Source of the DNA: Pseudomonas sp. BSw22131
GTDB taxonomy: Bacteria > Pseudomonadota > Gammaproteobacteria > Pseudomonadales > Pseudomonadaceae
Assembly (NCBI RefSeq): GCF_026810445.1
Contig: NZ_CP113949.1
Span: 1,054,001-1,118,000 of the forward strand
Reading direction: 5' to 3'
Length of the DNA: 64,000 nucleotides
In this document: one piece after another, positions 15,802-24,467 of the stretch
How the letters are laid out: every line of letters begins with the position of its first letter
How positions within the stretch are numbered: the first letter of the stretch is position 1
Notes under the pieces: generated by a model
What the model was told of the DNA's origin: nothing
The model's input: the letters and a program-made list of their open reading frames with translations, nothing else
The model's database searches: none
Made by a program: the position numbers and the translations under genes

Positions 15802-17859
15802 ATGCAGCGCCTTTTATCGCCAGGAATTCGTCTGCTCGGGCGCTTCGGATTTGCGCGCAAGTTTCAGATCCTGTTTTTCCTGTTCATGCTGCCGTTGGTG
15901 GGCAGTCTCTGGATGATGGGGCAAGACAATCGCGCCAAGCTTGAGGTCATCTCCAGCGAGCAATCCGGGGTGCGCCAATTGCAGGCACTCGATGCACTGG
16001 ACGGGCAATTGACCGCACAGCGCAACCGTGCAGCGCGCTGGAAAGCTTCCGATATCCTTCATGACCCCACGCCAGCTGCCAAGGCGGCGATGGCCGACCT
16101 CGATGTCAACAACCCCCTGATGCTGCAAAGTCTGCAGGGATTGGGTGACACACTCAAAGCGCAGAGCGCGAGTGCAGACACGCTGGTGCGCTTTGAAGCA
16201 CTCAAGGCTTTGGTGACCGGATTGGACTCATCGTCGTTACGCACAGTGGGATGGTGGCCCGATGGCTACGATCGCTTCACATCTGCGCTGAGCGCCATGC
16301 AAAACCTGCGCGAGCAGATCGCCATGGACTCGGGGCTGATCCTTGATCCATGGCTTGAAACCTTTCTATTGATGCAGATATCAACCCAGCAGACCCCCGA
16401 CCTTATAGAGCGTATCGGGCGAATGGCAGGCGTTGGGCAGTCCTCCATCGCCTCGGGCCAGTTCACGCTGCAAAGCCGTTTGCAGATGCGCGATCTGCGG
16501 GGCCGCATCGGTGACGCGCGGGACCAGTTGGTCAAGACAGCGGCATCGCTCAAATCCAAGGCGTATCCGGGGATGGAGCCCTGGACCGCTCAATACGACA
16601 CCAGCCTGGAATTGCTGGATACCGAGCTGAAGTCTCTTGATGATGGTGTTTTCGGCGGTTCGATCAAGCTCGATACCGTGGCATTCGACCGCAGTGTCGA
16701 TGGCATGTTGGGCGCCGTTAGCGCGCTGCGCAGTCAATCGCTGATCTCTCTTGACGCGCGCCTGACCTATTACCACGACGCTTCCCTTCAGCAGTTCATT
16801 CCGGTGGCGGCGACGTTCAGCATCCTGGCGCTGGCGGCGCTGTATCTGCTCGTCTGCCTGCAAGCGTCGATCAGGCGCAGTGCCAGTGGCATCACCACCC
16901 TTGCCGAGTCTCTGCGTGACGGCAATTTGTGTGTTCAGGTGCCGGTTGATGGGCGTGATGAGTTGGCGTCCATCAGTACCGCACTTAACGTTGCGGTGGT
17001 GCAGCTGCGCACCAGCCTTCTGGGGGTGAACCATGAAACTCAGCAACTGGGTTCCGCTGTCTTGACGCTGAACTCGCAATCGGGCAGCACACTCACCGAA
17101 GTTGAAGATCAGCAGTTGCAAATAAGCCAGATTGCCGCAGCGGCGACCCAACTGGCCGCAACGTCTCTGGGCGTCGCCAAAAGTTGCGAGCAAGCCTCTG
17201 GCAGCGCTCAACACACCCGCCGTATTGCCGAAGACAGCAGCCGTGACAGCTTGCGCACGACCGCCAGTATTCAGCAGCTCAACCAGCGCTTGACCGACAC
17301 GGCCGATGCGCTGGGACGGGTAAGCCAGCAAGGGCAGCAGATCCAGTCCGTAGTCGACACCATTCGCGGCATCGCCGAGCAGACCAACTTGCTGGCGCTC
17401 AATGCGGCCATTGAGGCCGCGCGGGCAGGGGAGCAGGGCCGTGGTTTTGCGGTGGTGGCGGACGAAGTCAGGAGCCTGTCGCAACGCACCCAGGCCTCGA
17501 CCGCGCAGATCGCCGGGACAGTCGATAGCTTGCGTTCGACGGTCAGTCAGGCTGTCACGTTGATGGAGGCCGCGTGTGGCCAGGCGATCACCGATGCCGA
17601 GTCGGTCACCGGCCTGGGCAACCGTCTGGGTGAGATCGCCACTGCGGTGCAGGACGTCACCGATACACTGGCGCAGATCGCCACAGCCGTTGAGGAGCAA
17701 GCGGCGACTGCCGATGAGGTCAGCGGCAACATCCAGCAGGTTGATCAAGCCGCCGGGCGTTTGCTCGAAGGCGCGCGTGCAGTCAATCTGGCGGCCGATA
17801 CGTTGAGCAAAGGCAGCCGGGCGTTGAGCGAAAACACCGCGAGGTTTCAACTGAGTTGA
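15802..17859 (+). CDS. Methyl-accepting chemotaxis protein
   Basis: 685 residues. A first membrane helix at about 25-42 (ILFFLFMLPLVGSLWMM), a large periplasmic sensor of about 290 residues (helical, nitrate/nitrite-sensor-like in length), a second helix at about 335-352 (FSILALAALYLLVCLQ), a HAMP domain (SASGITTLAESLRDGNLCVQVPV), then the signalling domain with the highly conserved hairpin tip from about residue 519 to 561 (GIAEQTNLLALNAAIEAARA, then GRGFAVVADEVR). Transduces a periplasmic ligand signal to CheA/CheW. No C-terminal CheR-binding pentapeptide (ends FQLS). Stands alone; ligand unknown. Confidence 0.92.
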   Translation: MQRLLSPGIRLLGRFGFARKFQILFFLFMLPLVGSLWMMGQDNRAKLEVISSEQSGVRQLQALDALDGQLTAQRNRAARWKASDILHDPTPAAKAAMADLDVNNPLMLQSLQGLGDTLKAQSASADTLVRFEALKALVTGLDSSSLRTVGWWPDGYDRFTSALSAMQNLREQIAMDSGLILDPWLETFLLMQISTQQTPDLIERIGRMAGVGQSSIASGQFTLQSRLQMRDLRGRIGDARDQLVKTAASLKSKAYPGMEPWTAQYDTSLELLDTELKSLDDGVFGGSIKLDTVAFDRSVDGMLGAVSALRSQSLISLDARLTYYHDASLQQFIPVAATFSILALAALYLLVCLQASIRRSASGITTLAESLRDGNLCVQVPVDGRDELASISTALNVAVVQLRTSLLGVNHETQQLGSAVLTLNSQSGSTLTEVEDQQLQISQIAAAATQLAATSLGVAKSCEQASGSAQHTRRIAEDSSRDSLRTTASIQQLNQRLTDTADALGRVSQQGQQIQSVVDTIRGIAEQTNLLALNAAIEAARAGEQGRGFAVVADEVRSLSQRTQASTAQIAGTVDSLRSTVSQAVTLMEAACGQAITDAESVTGLGNRLGEIATAVQDVTDTLAQIATAVEEQAATADEVSGNIQQVDQAAGRLLEGARAVNLAADTLSKGSRALSENTARFQLS

Positions 17860-17924
17860 GAGGTGCCGGCGTGACAACCTACTGAGCGTAAGATTGGTCC
17901 GGTTTACTCCGGTCCAACGTGTGT

Positions 17925-18605
17925 TTGACGAGTAGGGTATTTCTCATTACTGACAGCAGTGCCGCAGGAGCGGCGGTTTATTCCCCTCTGACCCTGGCGC
18001 TTTACGACGCCTGGGTCTTGGGCATCTCCAATCGATACGCCTTGTGATGCTCGACGCAGCATGTGTTACTGCCGTTTTTTCGCCGCCATGTTCGAACGCA
18101 TCACCTGGATATTGGCGTTGGCACGGGCTACTCCCTTGCGAAATCTGATTTACCGAACGATACGGCGATCACTCTGCGGGACCTCAGTCCCAGCAGTCTG
18201 GAAGCAGCCCGGCTGCGTATAGGTCGTGCGGGGGCGCGCACCATCAAGCATGACGTCATGACCCCCTTTCCGGGCGCCAAGTGTTTCTATTCGATTTCAT
18301 TGTTCTATTTGTTGCATTGTCTGCCGGGGCCGCTTGAAGCGAAGGGCTCTATTTTCGGCAATCTCAAGCACAGCCTCAGGCCGGACGGCGTCCTTTTCGG
18401 CGCCACGATTCTGAGCTGTGAGGCCGGTCACAATGCGTTTGGTCGCAAGCTTATGAGCCTCTACAACAGCAAAGGCATTTTCGGTAATAGACACGATACT
18501 CAGGCGGGCTTTGAGGCCTTTCTGCGTAAGCATTTTGGCGAGGTGTCATTGCAGCGAGAAGGGTGTGTGCTGATGTTCAGCGCCTCGCAGTCCATCGATA
18601 GGTAG
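17925..18605 (+). pseudogene. SAM-dependent methyltransferase gene with in-frame TGA
   Basis: The main frame from GTG 18063 gives 180 residues with the class I SAM-binding motif LDIGVGTGYSL followed by an acidic strand (TLRDLSPSSLEAA) and a late motif (FYSISLFYLLHCLPG). The same frame continues upstream with a good family-like N-terminus (VYSPLTLALYDAWVLGISNRYAL) that is cut by TGA at 18045-18047, where relatives carry Trp (TGG) in NRYAW. So a TGG to TGA change most simply explains the sequence. A shortened protein from GTG 18063 would start just before the SAM motif and may still fold, but would lack the conserved N-terminal helix. Substrate unknown. Confidence 0.6.
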
Positions 18606-18725
18606 TAGTGTTACTGCGGCCTGCCTTTTCACATTCAGCTTGGGGTTCACCTTCGTTCACTCCCATGCCTGCCTCTTATTGCGCCGCAGTAAGCCTTAAC
18701 CTCTTCCACGCATTCTGAAGCGACT

Positions 18726-18756
18726 CCTGTGCAGATTGGGGCACAGGGGTTTTTGA
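18726..18756 (+). terminator. Intrinsic terminator upstream of the LacI-family gene
   Basis: CCTGTGC (18726-18732) pairs with GCACAGG (18741-18747) across an eight-base loop, followed by GGTTTTTG. It isolates the following operon from readthrough of the methyltransferase locus. Confidence 0.65.
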
Positions 18757-18842
18757 CATTGAACTGTCATCTGCCCACCACGTGCCTGCCACATTCGAAC
18801 GGTACCTTGCTCGCCAATGAGATCGATCTCAAGCGAGTGACA

Positions 18843-19862
18843 ATGACTGACTTGAAAGACGTTGCGCGGCTGGCCGGCGTATCCCGCGCTACCGCCGCCC
18901 GCACCTTTGCTTCACCCGACCAGGTGCGCCCGGCGACCCGGGAACAGGTGTTCGCCGCTGCCCGTGAATTGGGTTTTCGCCCAAATCTGTTGGGTCGCCA
19001 ACTGCGACTGCAAACCACCAATCTGATCGGCGTGGTCGTGCCCAACTTGCTCAACCCGGTATTTGCCGAGCAATTCCAGGCGATGGAAAGGGCGGCGCGG
19101 TTACGCGGCTACAGCCTGTTACTGGCCACCACTGATTACAGCGCCGAGCGCGAATGCATCGTAGTGGAAGAACTGCTGCGCCAGCGCGTCGATGGCCTGG
19201 TGCTGACGGTCACCGATGCTGAGAGCAATAGCGTGCTCAGCAGCCTGAATACCGAACAAACCCCGTTCGTGCTGGCCTACCACCAACCCAGCAACCTCAA
19301 CTACAGCGCCGTGTCGGTGGACAACCGCGCCGGCATGGCCTTGGCCACCCGTTACCTGCTGGAAGCCGGCCACCGCCGCATCAGCATGGTCGCCGGGCCC
19401 GCGTTGCAGTCGGACCGGGCACGCCTGCGCTACGCCGGTTATTGCGACGCCATGGCCGAATACCGCCTCGAAGCGCAGCCGGTGATCGAAATGCCAGCCC
19501 ACACCCAGGCCGAGTTCTCCGCTATCGAGCCGTTTCTTGACGGCCCGGACGCACCCTCCGCGCTGGTGTGCTCCAACGATTTCCTCGCTATTAGCCTAAT
19601 CGCCGAACTGCGTCGCAACGCCTGGAACGTGCCGCAGCAACTCTCGGTGATGGGCTTTGACGGCATCGCCCTCGGCACCCAGATGCACCCGACGCTGTGC
19701 TGCGTGGTGCAGCCCATCGCGCTGCTCGCCAGCACAGTGATTGATCAACTGCTGGCGCAGATTGCCGGCAACGCCCCGATTTCCCATTGCCTGCCTTGCC
19801 ATATCCGGCCCGGCGAAAGCACTCAACCGTTTGAGGAGACCCCTGATGCGCGCATTCAGTAA
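18843..19862 (+). CDS. LacI-family transcriptional regulator
   Basis: 339 residues. An N-terminal helix-turn-helix with the LacI pattern (TDLKDVARLAGVSRATAARTF) and hinge (GRQLRLQTTNLIGVVVPNL), then a two-lobe sugar/effector-binding core ending in SVMGFDGIALGTQMHPTL. The position-17/18 recognition residues read RATAARTF rather than the common STVSRVL, so operator specificity may be unusual. The start at ATG 18843 matches the usual LacI length. The gene overlaps the next one by 17 bases, so regulator and importer are coupled. Probably a ligand-responsive repressor or activator of this operon. Confidence 0.85.
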   Translation: MTDLKDVARLAGVSRATAARTFASPDQVRPATREQVFAAARELGFRPNLLGRQLRLQTTNLIGVVVPNLLNPVFAEQFQAMERAARLRGYSLLLATTDYSAERECIVVEELLRQRVDGLVLTVTDAESNSVLSSLNTEQTPFVLAYHQPSNLNYSAVSVDNRAGMALATRYLLEAGHRRISMVAGPALQSDRARLRYAGYCDAMAEYRLEAQPVIEMPAHTQAEFSAIEPFLDGPDAPSALVCSNDFLAISLIAELRRNAWNVPQQLSVMGFDGIALGTQMHPTLCCVVQPIALLASTVIDQLLAQIAGNAPISHCLPCHIRPGESTQPFEETPDARIQ

Positions 19863-20850
19863 ACCCCTGGCAGCCATGCTGCTTTGCGGTATGGCCAGCC
19901 TGGCCCAGGCCGCCGACACCGCGATTTGCTACAACTGCCCACCGGACTGGGCCGACTGGGGTTCGCAGCTCAAGGCCATCGCCGCCAGCACCGGCGTGCA
20001 AGTGCCGCTGGACAACAAGAACTCCGGCCAGTCTCTTGCGCAACTGGTGGCCGAAAAGGCCGCACCGGTCGCGGACGTTGTTTACTACGGCGTGACCTTC
20101 GGCTTACAGGCGCAAAAGGCCGGTGTGGTCGAGGGCTACAAACCCAAGGGCTGGGAGCAGATTCCAACTGGCTTGAAAGATCCCGCCGGCCACTGGTTCG
20201 CGATCCACTCCGGCACCTTGGGCATCATGGTGAACGTCGACGCGCTCGGCGGCTTGCCCGTGCCGCAAAGCTGGGCCGACCTGCTCAAGCCTGAATACAA
20301 AGGCATGGTCGGTTACCTCGACCCGTCCAGCGCGTTTGTCGGCTACGTCTCGGCGGTCGCGATCAACCGCGCCATGGGTGGTGATTTGGACAACTTCGCC
20401 CCGGCCATCGACTACTTCCAGAAACTGGCGAAAAACGCACCCATCGTGCCCAAGCAAACCGCCTATGCGCGGGTGCTGTCCGGTGAGTTGCCGATCTTGG
20501 TGGACTACGACTTCAATGCCTACCGTGCGCGCTACAAAGACAAAGCCAATGTCGCCTTCGTGATCCCCAAAGAAGGCAGCATCAGCGTGCCTTACGTGAT
20601 GAGTCTGGTGGCCAACGCGCCGCACCGCGCCAATGGTGAAAAAGTCCTCGACTTCGTGCTTTCTGATGAAGGCCAAGCACTGTGGGCCAAGGCCTACCTG
20701 CGCCCGGTGCGTCCGATGAAAATGCCGGCCGACGTCGCCGCGCAGTTCCTGCCCGACAGCGACTACGCCCGAGCCGGTGTGGTGGACTACGAAAAAATGG
20801 CCGCCGTACAGGAAGCCTTCGCCGCCCGTTACCTGAACGAGGTCAAGTAA
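19846..20850 (+). CDS. ABC transporter periplasmic substrate-binding protein (iron/AEP/spermidine-like class)
   Basis: 334 residues. Cleavable signal peptide (MRAFSKPLAAMLLCGMASLAQA, cleavage about residue 23), then a type II periplasmic binding core with ADVVYYGVTFGLQAQKAGV, SWADLLKPEYKGMVGYLDPSSA and LPILVDYDFNAYRAR. The SWADLLKPEYKG pattern is common to AfuA/PhnS/PotD-like binding proteins. Two cysteines (CYNC) follow the cleavage site. GAGGAGA precedes the ATG. The transported compound is not obvious; phosphoester or polyamine-type substrates are compatible with the phosphoesterase downstream. Confidence 0.82.
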   Translation: MRAFSKPLAAMLLCGMASLAQAADTAICYNCPPDWADWGSQLKAIAASTGVQVPLDNKNSGQSLAQLVAEKAAPVADVVYYGVTFGLQAQKAGVVEGYKPKGWEQIPTGLKDPAGHWFAIHSGTLGIMVNVDALGGLPVPQSWADLLKPEYKGMVGYLDPSSAFVGYVSAVAINRAMGGDLDNFAPAIDYFQKLAKNAPIVPKQTAYARVLSGELPILVDYDFNAYRARYKDKANVAFVIPKEGSISVPYVMSLVANAPHRANGEKVLDFVLSDEGQALWAKAYLRPVRPMKMPADVAAQFLPDSDYARAGVVDYEKMAAVQEAFAARYLNEVK

Positions 20851-21669
20851 GTGGCCACATCGGCAAAACACGCGGCCTGGGCGCTGGCCCCCGCGTTTGC
20901 CGTGCTGTTCGCGTTCTGGCTGCTGCCGCTGGCGCACCTGATGGTGCTCGGCGCCGAGAGCCGCGATAGCAATGGCAGCGGTTACTGGCAGGTGCTCAGC
21001 AGTGCGCAGTATCTGGGGAGCCTGGCGCAAACCTGTGTGCTGGCGATCTTTGTGACGCTGGTGGCGCTGTTGATCGGCGGCATCAGTGGCGTGTTTCTCG
21101 CGCGCCAGCAATTTTTCGGGCGTTCGGCCTTGGTGGCACTGCTCACCTTTCCGTTGGCGTTCCCCGGTGTGGTGGTGGGGTTTCTTGTAATCCTGTTGGC
21201 GGGGCGCCAAGGCCTGCTGGCCTCCATTAGCCTGCAATTGGCGGGTGAGCGCTGGATCTTTGCTTACTCGCTGGCAGGGTTGTTTGTGGGCTACCTGTAC
21301 TTTTCGATCCCACGGGTCATCCTCACGGTAATGGCCGCGTGCGAAAGCCTCGACCGCAGCCTGGAAGAAGCTGCGCATTCCTTGGGGGCAGGGCACTGGC
21401 GCGTGGTGTGCGATGTGATCGTGCCGGGCCTGGCGCCGGCATTGGCGTCTTGCGGCGCGATCTGTTTCGCCACGTCCATGGGCGCCTTCGGAACGGCGTT
21501 TACCTTGGGCACGCGGCTGAATGTCACCCCGGTGGCGATCTACAACGTCTTCACCAACTACGCCAACTTTGCCGTCGCCGCCGCGTTATCGGTGGTACTT
21601 GGCGCGGTGACGTGGGCGGTATTGCTGCTCACGCGGCGCCTGGTGAAAAACGCGGGGACTGTCCTGTGA
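20851..21669 (+). CDS. ABC transporter permease (PotB/PhnU type)
   Basis: 272 residues with six hydrophobic helices and the EAA loop (LEEAAHSLGAGHWRVVCDVIVPGLAPAL, about 169-196) that docks on the ATPase. GTG start immediately follows the stop of the binding-protein gene (TAAGTG), and the stop overlaps the next GTG start. Forms one half of the transmembrane channel. Confidence 0.85.
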   Translation: MATSAKHAAWALAPAFAVLFAFWLLPLAHLMVLGAESRDSNGSGYWQVLSSAQYLGSLAQTCVLAIFVTLVALLIGGISGVFLARQQFFGRSALVALLTFPLAFPGVVVGFLVILLAGRQGLLASISLQLAGERWIFAYSLAGLFVGYLYFSIPRVILTVMAACESLDRSLEEAAHSLGAGHWRVVCDVIVPGLAPALASCGAICFATSMGAFGTAFTLGTRLNVTPVAIYNVFTNYANFAVAAALSVVLGAVTWAVLLLTRRLVKNAGTVL

Positions 21670-22460
21670 AGCGCTCATCGCTGTTCGTGATTCAACTGCT
21701 GTTCACCCTGCTGGTGTGCGCTTTTATGTTGGTGCCGGTGCTGATGTCATTGCTCGCCGGGCTCACGCGTAACTTCTTTGTGGGGCTGTCCAGCGGCTTG
21801 ACCTTCGACTGGTTGATTCAGGTGTGGCAGGCCTATTCGCCCACCGTGTGGTTGTCGTTGCAATTGGCTGTTGCGTGCGCTGTTTGCGTCTGCGTGATCG
21901 GCGTGCCGGCGGCCTACGCTCTGGTGCGGATGAACAACCGCTTCAGCCGCGCCTTCGAAGAGTTGATGGTGCTCCCGGTCGCCATGCCCGGCCTGGCCAG
22001 TGCCTTGGCCTTGCTGCTGACCTACGGCCAGTTCGGCACGTTCCGCAGCAGCTGGCTGTTTATCTTGGTTGGCCACGTGCTGTTCACCCTGCCGTTTCTG
22101 GTGCGCCCGGTGATGGCGGTGATGCAACGCCAGCAGTTGCCGGTGCTGGAAGAGGCGGCGGCCAGCCTGGGTGCCGGGCCGATCAGGCGCTTTTTCAGCG
22201 TGGTGGTGCCCAATTGCCGAGCAGGGATTCTCGCCGGGGTGTTGATGGTGGTGACCTTGTCGCTGGGCGAGTTCAACCTGACCTGGATGCTCCACACGCC
22301 GATGACCAAGACCTTGCCGGTCGGCCTGGCTGACAGCTACGCCTCGGCGCGCCTGGAGATCGCCAGTGCTTACACCCTTATCTTTTTGCTGATGATTGTG
22401 CCGCTGCTGATTGCGTTGCAGGCCATCAGCGCTCGTTTGTCCCGTGGAGAGCGTCGATGA
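21666..22460 (+). CDS. ABC transporter permease (PotC/PhnV type)
   Basis: 264 residues, six helices, EAA loop at LEEAAASLGAGPIRRFFSVVVPNCRAGI (about 161-188). GTG start in GTGA overlap with the previous gene is preferred over upstream frames because the product then begins KRSSLFVIQLLFTLLVC, a normal start for this family. Partner of the upstream permease; stop overlaps the ATPase start (ATGA). Confidence 0.85.
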   Translation: MKRSSLFVIQLLFTLLVCAFMLVPVLMSLLAGLTRNFFVGLSSGLTFDWLIQVWQAYSPTVWLSLQLAVACAVCVCVIGVPAAYALVRMNNRFSRAFEELMVLPVAMPGLASALALLLTYGQFGTFRSSWLFILVGHVLFTLPFLVRPVMAVMQRQQLPVLEEAAASLGAGPIRRFFSVVVPNCRAGILAGVLMVVTLSLGEFNLTWMLHTPMTKTLPVGLADSYASARLEIASAYTLIFLLMIVPLLIALQAISARLSRGERR

Positions 22461-23488
22461 CCGCTATCACTATTCGCCTGCAAGGCTGTCGCAAGGCGTT
22501 TGCCGACGGCACCGTGGCTGTGAATAACATTGATCTAACCGTCGAAGGCGGTGAAACCCTGGCGATTCTTGGCCCGTCCGGTTGCGGCAAAACCACCACC
22601 TTGCGCCTGATTGCCGGCCTGGAATGCCCGGATGTGGGCCAGGTGTTTTTCGGTGACCAGGATGTGACCCGGCTGCCGATTGAACGCCGCGACGTGGGCA
22701 TGGTGTTCCAGAACTACGCGCTGTTTCCCAACCTGGATGTGGCCGGCAATATCGTCTACGGCTTGAAGGTTCGCGGTGTGCCTGCGCCTGAGCGCAACAA
22801 GCGCTGTGAGGAACTGCTGGAACTGGTGGGCTTGCAGCAGCACGGCAAGCGCAGCATCCACGAACTATCCGGTGGCCAGCGTCAGCGCGTGGCATTGGCC
22901 CGTGCTCTGGCGCCGCGCCCGAAAGTGTTGTTGCTGGATGAACCGCTGGCGGCCCTTGATGCACAACTGCGCGAGCGTTTGCGAAGTGAGCTGGATCAAC
23001 TGTTGCGCGGCCTGGGGATCACCTCGGTGTTTGTCACCCACGATCAGGGCGAGGCCATGGCCTTGGGCGATCGCATTCTGGTGATGGAACACGGCCGCAT
23101 AGCTCAGCTCGCCAGCCCGCGTGAGATCTACCAGAAGCCGGCCAACGCCTTCGTCGCAGGCTTTGTCGGCAACCTCAATGCGTTCACGGTGATCGAGCAA
23201 TCGGCTCATGGCTTGAAAGTCTGTGGCGGCGAATTGCCGTGGCATGAGGCCAGCCTGCCCGGCACCGTGTACTGCCGCCCGGAGCATTTGCGGGTGATGG
23301 AAGGCGAAGGTCATCTGCACGGCCATCTGCTGGCGCAGTTTTTCCAGGGCGCCCAGAGCCGCCTGTTGGTGGATGTGGGCGGCCCGCAGCCACTGCTGGT
23401 GGACAGCAGCGACAACCAGCTCTACGCCGTCGGTGCGCCAATGGCGTTGGCCATCGCGCCGCACATGTTGTTCACCCTGAATGCTTGA
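22457..23488 (+). CDS. ABC transporter ATP-binding protein (PotA/FbpC type)
   Basis: 343 residues. Walker A GPSGCGKTT at about 36-44, Q-loop VFQNYALFPN, signature LSGGQRQRVALARAL, Walker B VLLLDEPLAALD, switch FVTHDQGEAM, and a C-terminal TOBE-like regulatory domain (about 245-340). Energises import by the two preceding permeases. The four-gene set (binding protein, two permeases, one CUT1/AfuC-like ATPase) is complete. Confidence 0.88.
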   Translation: MTAITIRLQGCRKAFADGTVAVNNIDLTVEGGETLAILGPSGCGKTTTLRLIAGLECPDVGQVFFGDQDVTRLPIERRDVGMVFQNYALFPNLDVAGNIVYGLKVRGVPAPERNKRCEELLELVGLQQHGKRSIHELSGGQRQRVALARALAPRPKVLLLDEPLAALDAQLRERLRSELDQLLRGLGITSVFVTHDQGEAMALGDRILVMEHGRIAQLASPREIYQKPANAFVAGFVGNLNAFTVIEQSAHGLKVCGGELPWHEASLPGTVYCRPEHLRVMEGEGHLHGHLLAQFFQGAQSRLLVDVGGPQPLLVDSSDNQLYAVGAPMALAIAPHMLFTLNA

Positions 23489-23498
23489 GAATTGACTT

Positions 23499-24332
23499 TT
23501 GAACCGTCCGTTTCTTGTTGCACAGATCAGCGATCTGCACCTTAAAGCCGGCCAGCGCCTTACCTATGGGGTTGTCGATACTTTGGGCGCACTGCGCCGT
23601 GCCGTCGATCATTTGAACGCCAGCCACCCACGCCCCGACATCGTGGTAGTCAGCGGTGACCTGGTGGACTTCGGCCGCGCTGATGAATACGCCGTGCTGC
23701 ACCCTGAGCTGGCGCGCCTGCACATGCCTTGCTATCTGGTGCCCGGCAACCACGACACACGCGGGCCGTTGCTGGATGCTTTCCGTGATCACCGCTATTT
23801 GCCAGCGTCGTCCGATGGCCCGTTGGACTGGGTGGTGGACGAGCATCCGCTGCGCCTGATCGGGCTTGACTCCACAATCCCCGGCGGCCATGGCGGGCAG
23901 TTGCTTCACAGCCAATTGCAGTGGCTCGATGAACAGTTGGCGCTGCGTCCGGATGTGCCCACTTTGCTGATCCTGCATCACCCGCCGTTTATCAGCGGCA
24001 TCGGCCACATGGACCGTGAACCGTTCATCAACGCCGCGGCACTGGAGGCAGTCGTCGCCCGCCACCCGCAAGTGGAGCGTCTGCTGTGCGGGCATTTGCA
24101 CCGGCCAATGCAGCGGCGTTTCGGCGGCAGTATGAGTTGTGTATGTCCTGGTACTTCCCATCAGATCGTACTGGACTTGCAAGACGCGGCGCCCGCGCAT
24201 TTCAACCTGGAGCCGGCGGGCTATTTGTTGCATCGCTGGGATGCGCAACAGGGTTTGATCAGCCACAACGGCGTATTTGGAGACTACCCGGGGCCGTATC
24301 CGTTTTATGACGTTCATGGATTGATTGACTGA
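23499..24332 (+). CDS. Calcineurin-like metallophosphoesterase (Icc/CpdA/GpdQ-like)
   Basis: 277 residues with every metal-ligand motif of the class: ISDLHLK (D-x-H), VVSGDLVDFG (GD), VPGNHDTRG (GNHD), LHHPPF and CGHLHRP. Such enzymes hydrolyse phosphodiesters or cyclic nucleotides. Located ten bases after the ATPase gene in the importer operon, and lacking a signal peptide, it would act on the imported compound in the cytoplasm, which suggests that the importer carries a phosphodiester. Start is TTG at 23499, chosen because NRPFLVAQISDLH is the normal beginning of the fold. Confidence 0.82.
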   Translation: MNRPFLVAQISDLHLKAGQRLTYGVVDTLGALRRAVDHLNASHPRPDIVVVSGDLVDFGRADEYAVLHPELARLHMPCYLVPGNHDTRGPLLDAFRDHRYLPASSDGPLDWVVDEHPLRLIGLDSTIPGGHGGQLLHSQLQWLDEQLALRPDVPTLLILHHPPFISGIGHMDREPFINAAALEAVVARHPQVERLLCGHLHRPMQRRFGGSMSCVCPGTSHQIVLDLQDAAPAHFNLEPAGYLLHRWDAQQGLISHNGVFGDYPGPYPFYDVHGLID

Positions 24333-24352
24333 GGCTTTAAGTAAGTTCAAAC

Positions 24353-24364
24353 GCTTAATTAAGC
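24353..24364. repeat. 12-bp palindrome before the porin gene
   Basis: GCTTAATTAAGC is a perfect palindrome in the 135-base gap between the phosphoesterase and the porin gene, flanked by AAAC and ACC. A regulator site (perhaps for the LacI-family protein) is possible, but LacI-family sites usually centre on CG. Confidence 0.35.
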
Positions 24365-24467
24365 ACCTGAAAGTAAGTACCGCACCGGCCAACTCGAGTT
24401 TGGCCGCGTGCTTCCTGCTGTCTATTTTTGCGCCCGGAACCTGGATTCCGCGCCGGAGTTCGTCCTG

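Noticed and set aside
24353..24364. GCTTAATTAAGC as operator of the LacI-family regulator.
   Set aside because: No central CG and no second copy near the regulator's own promoter; listed only as a palindrome.
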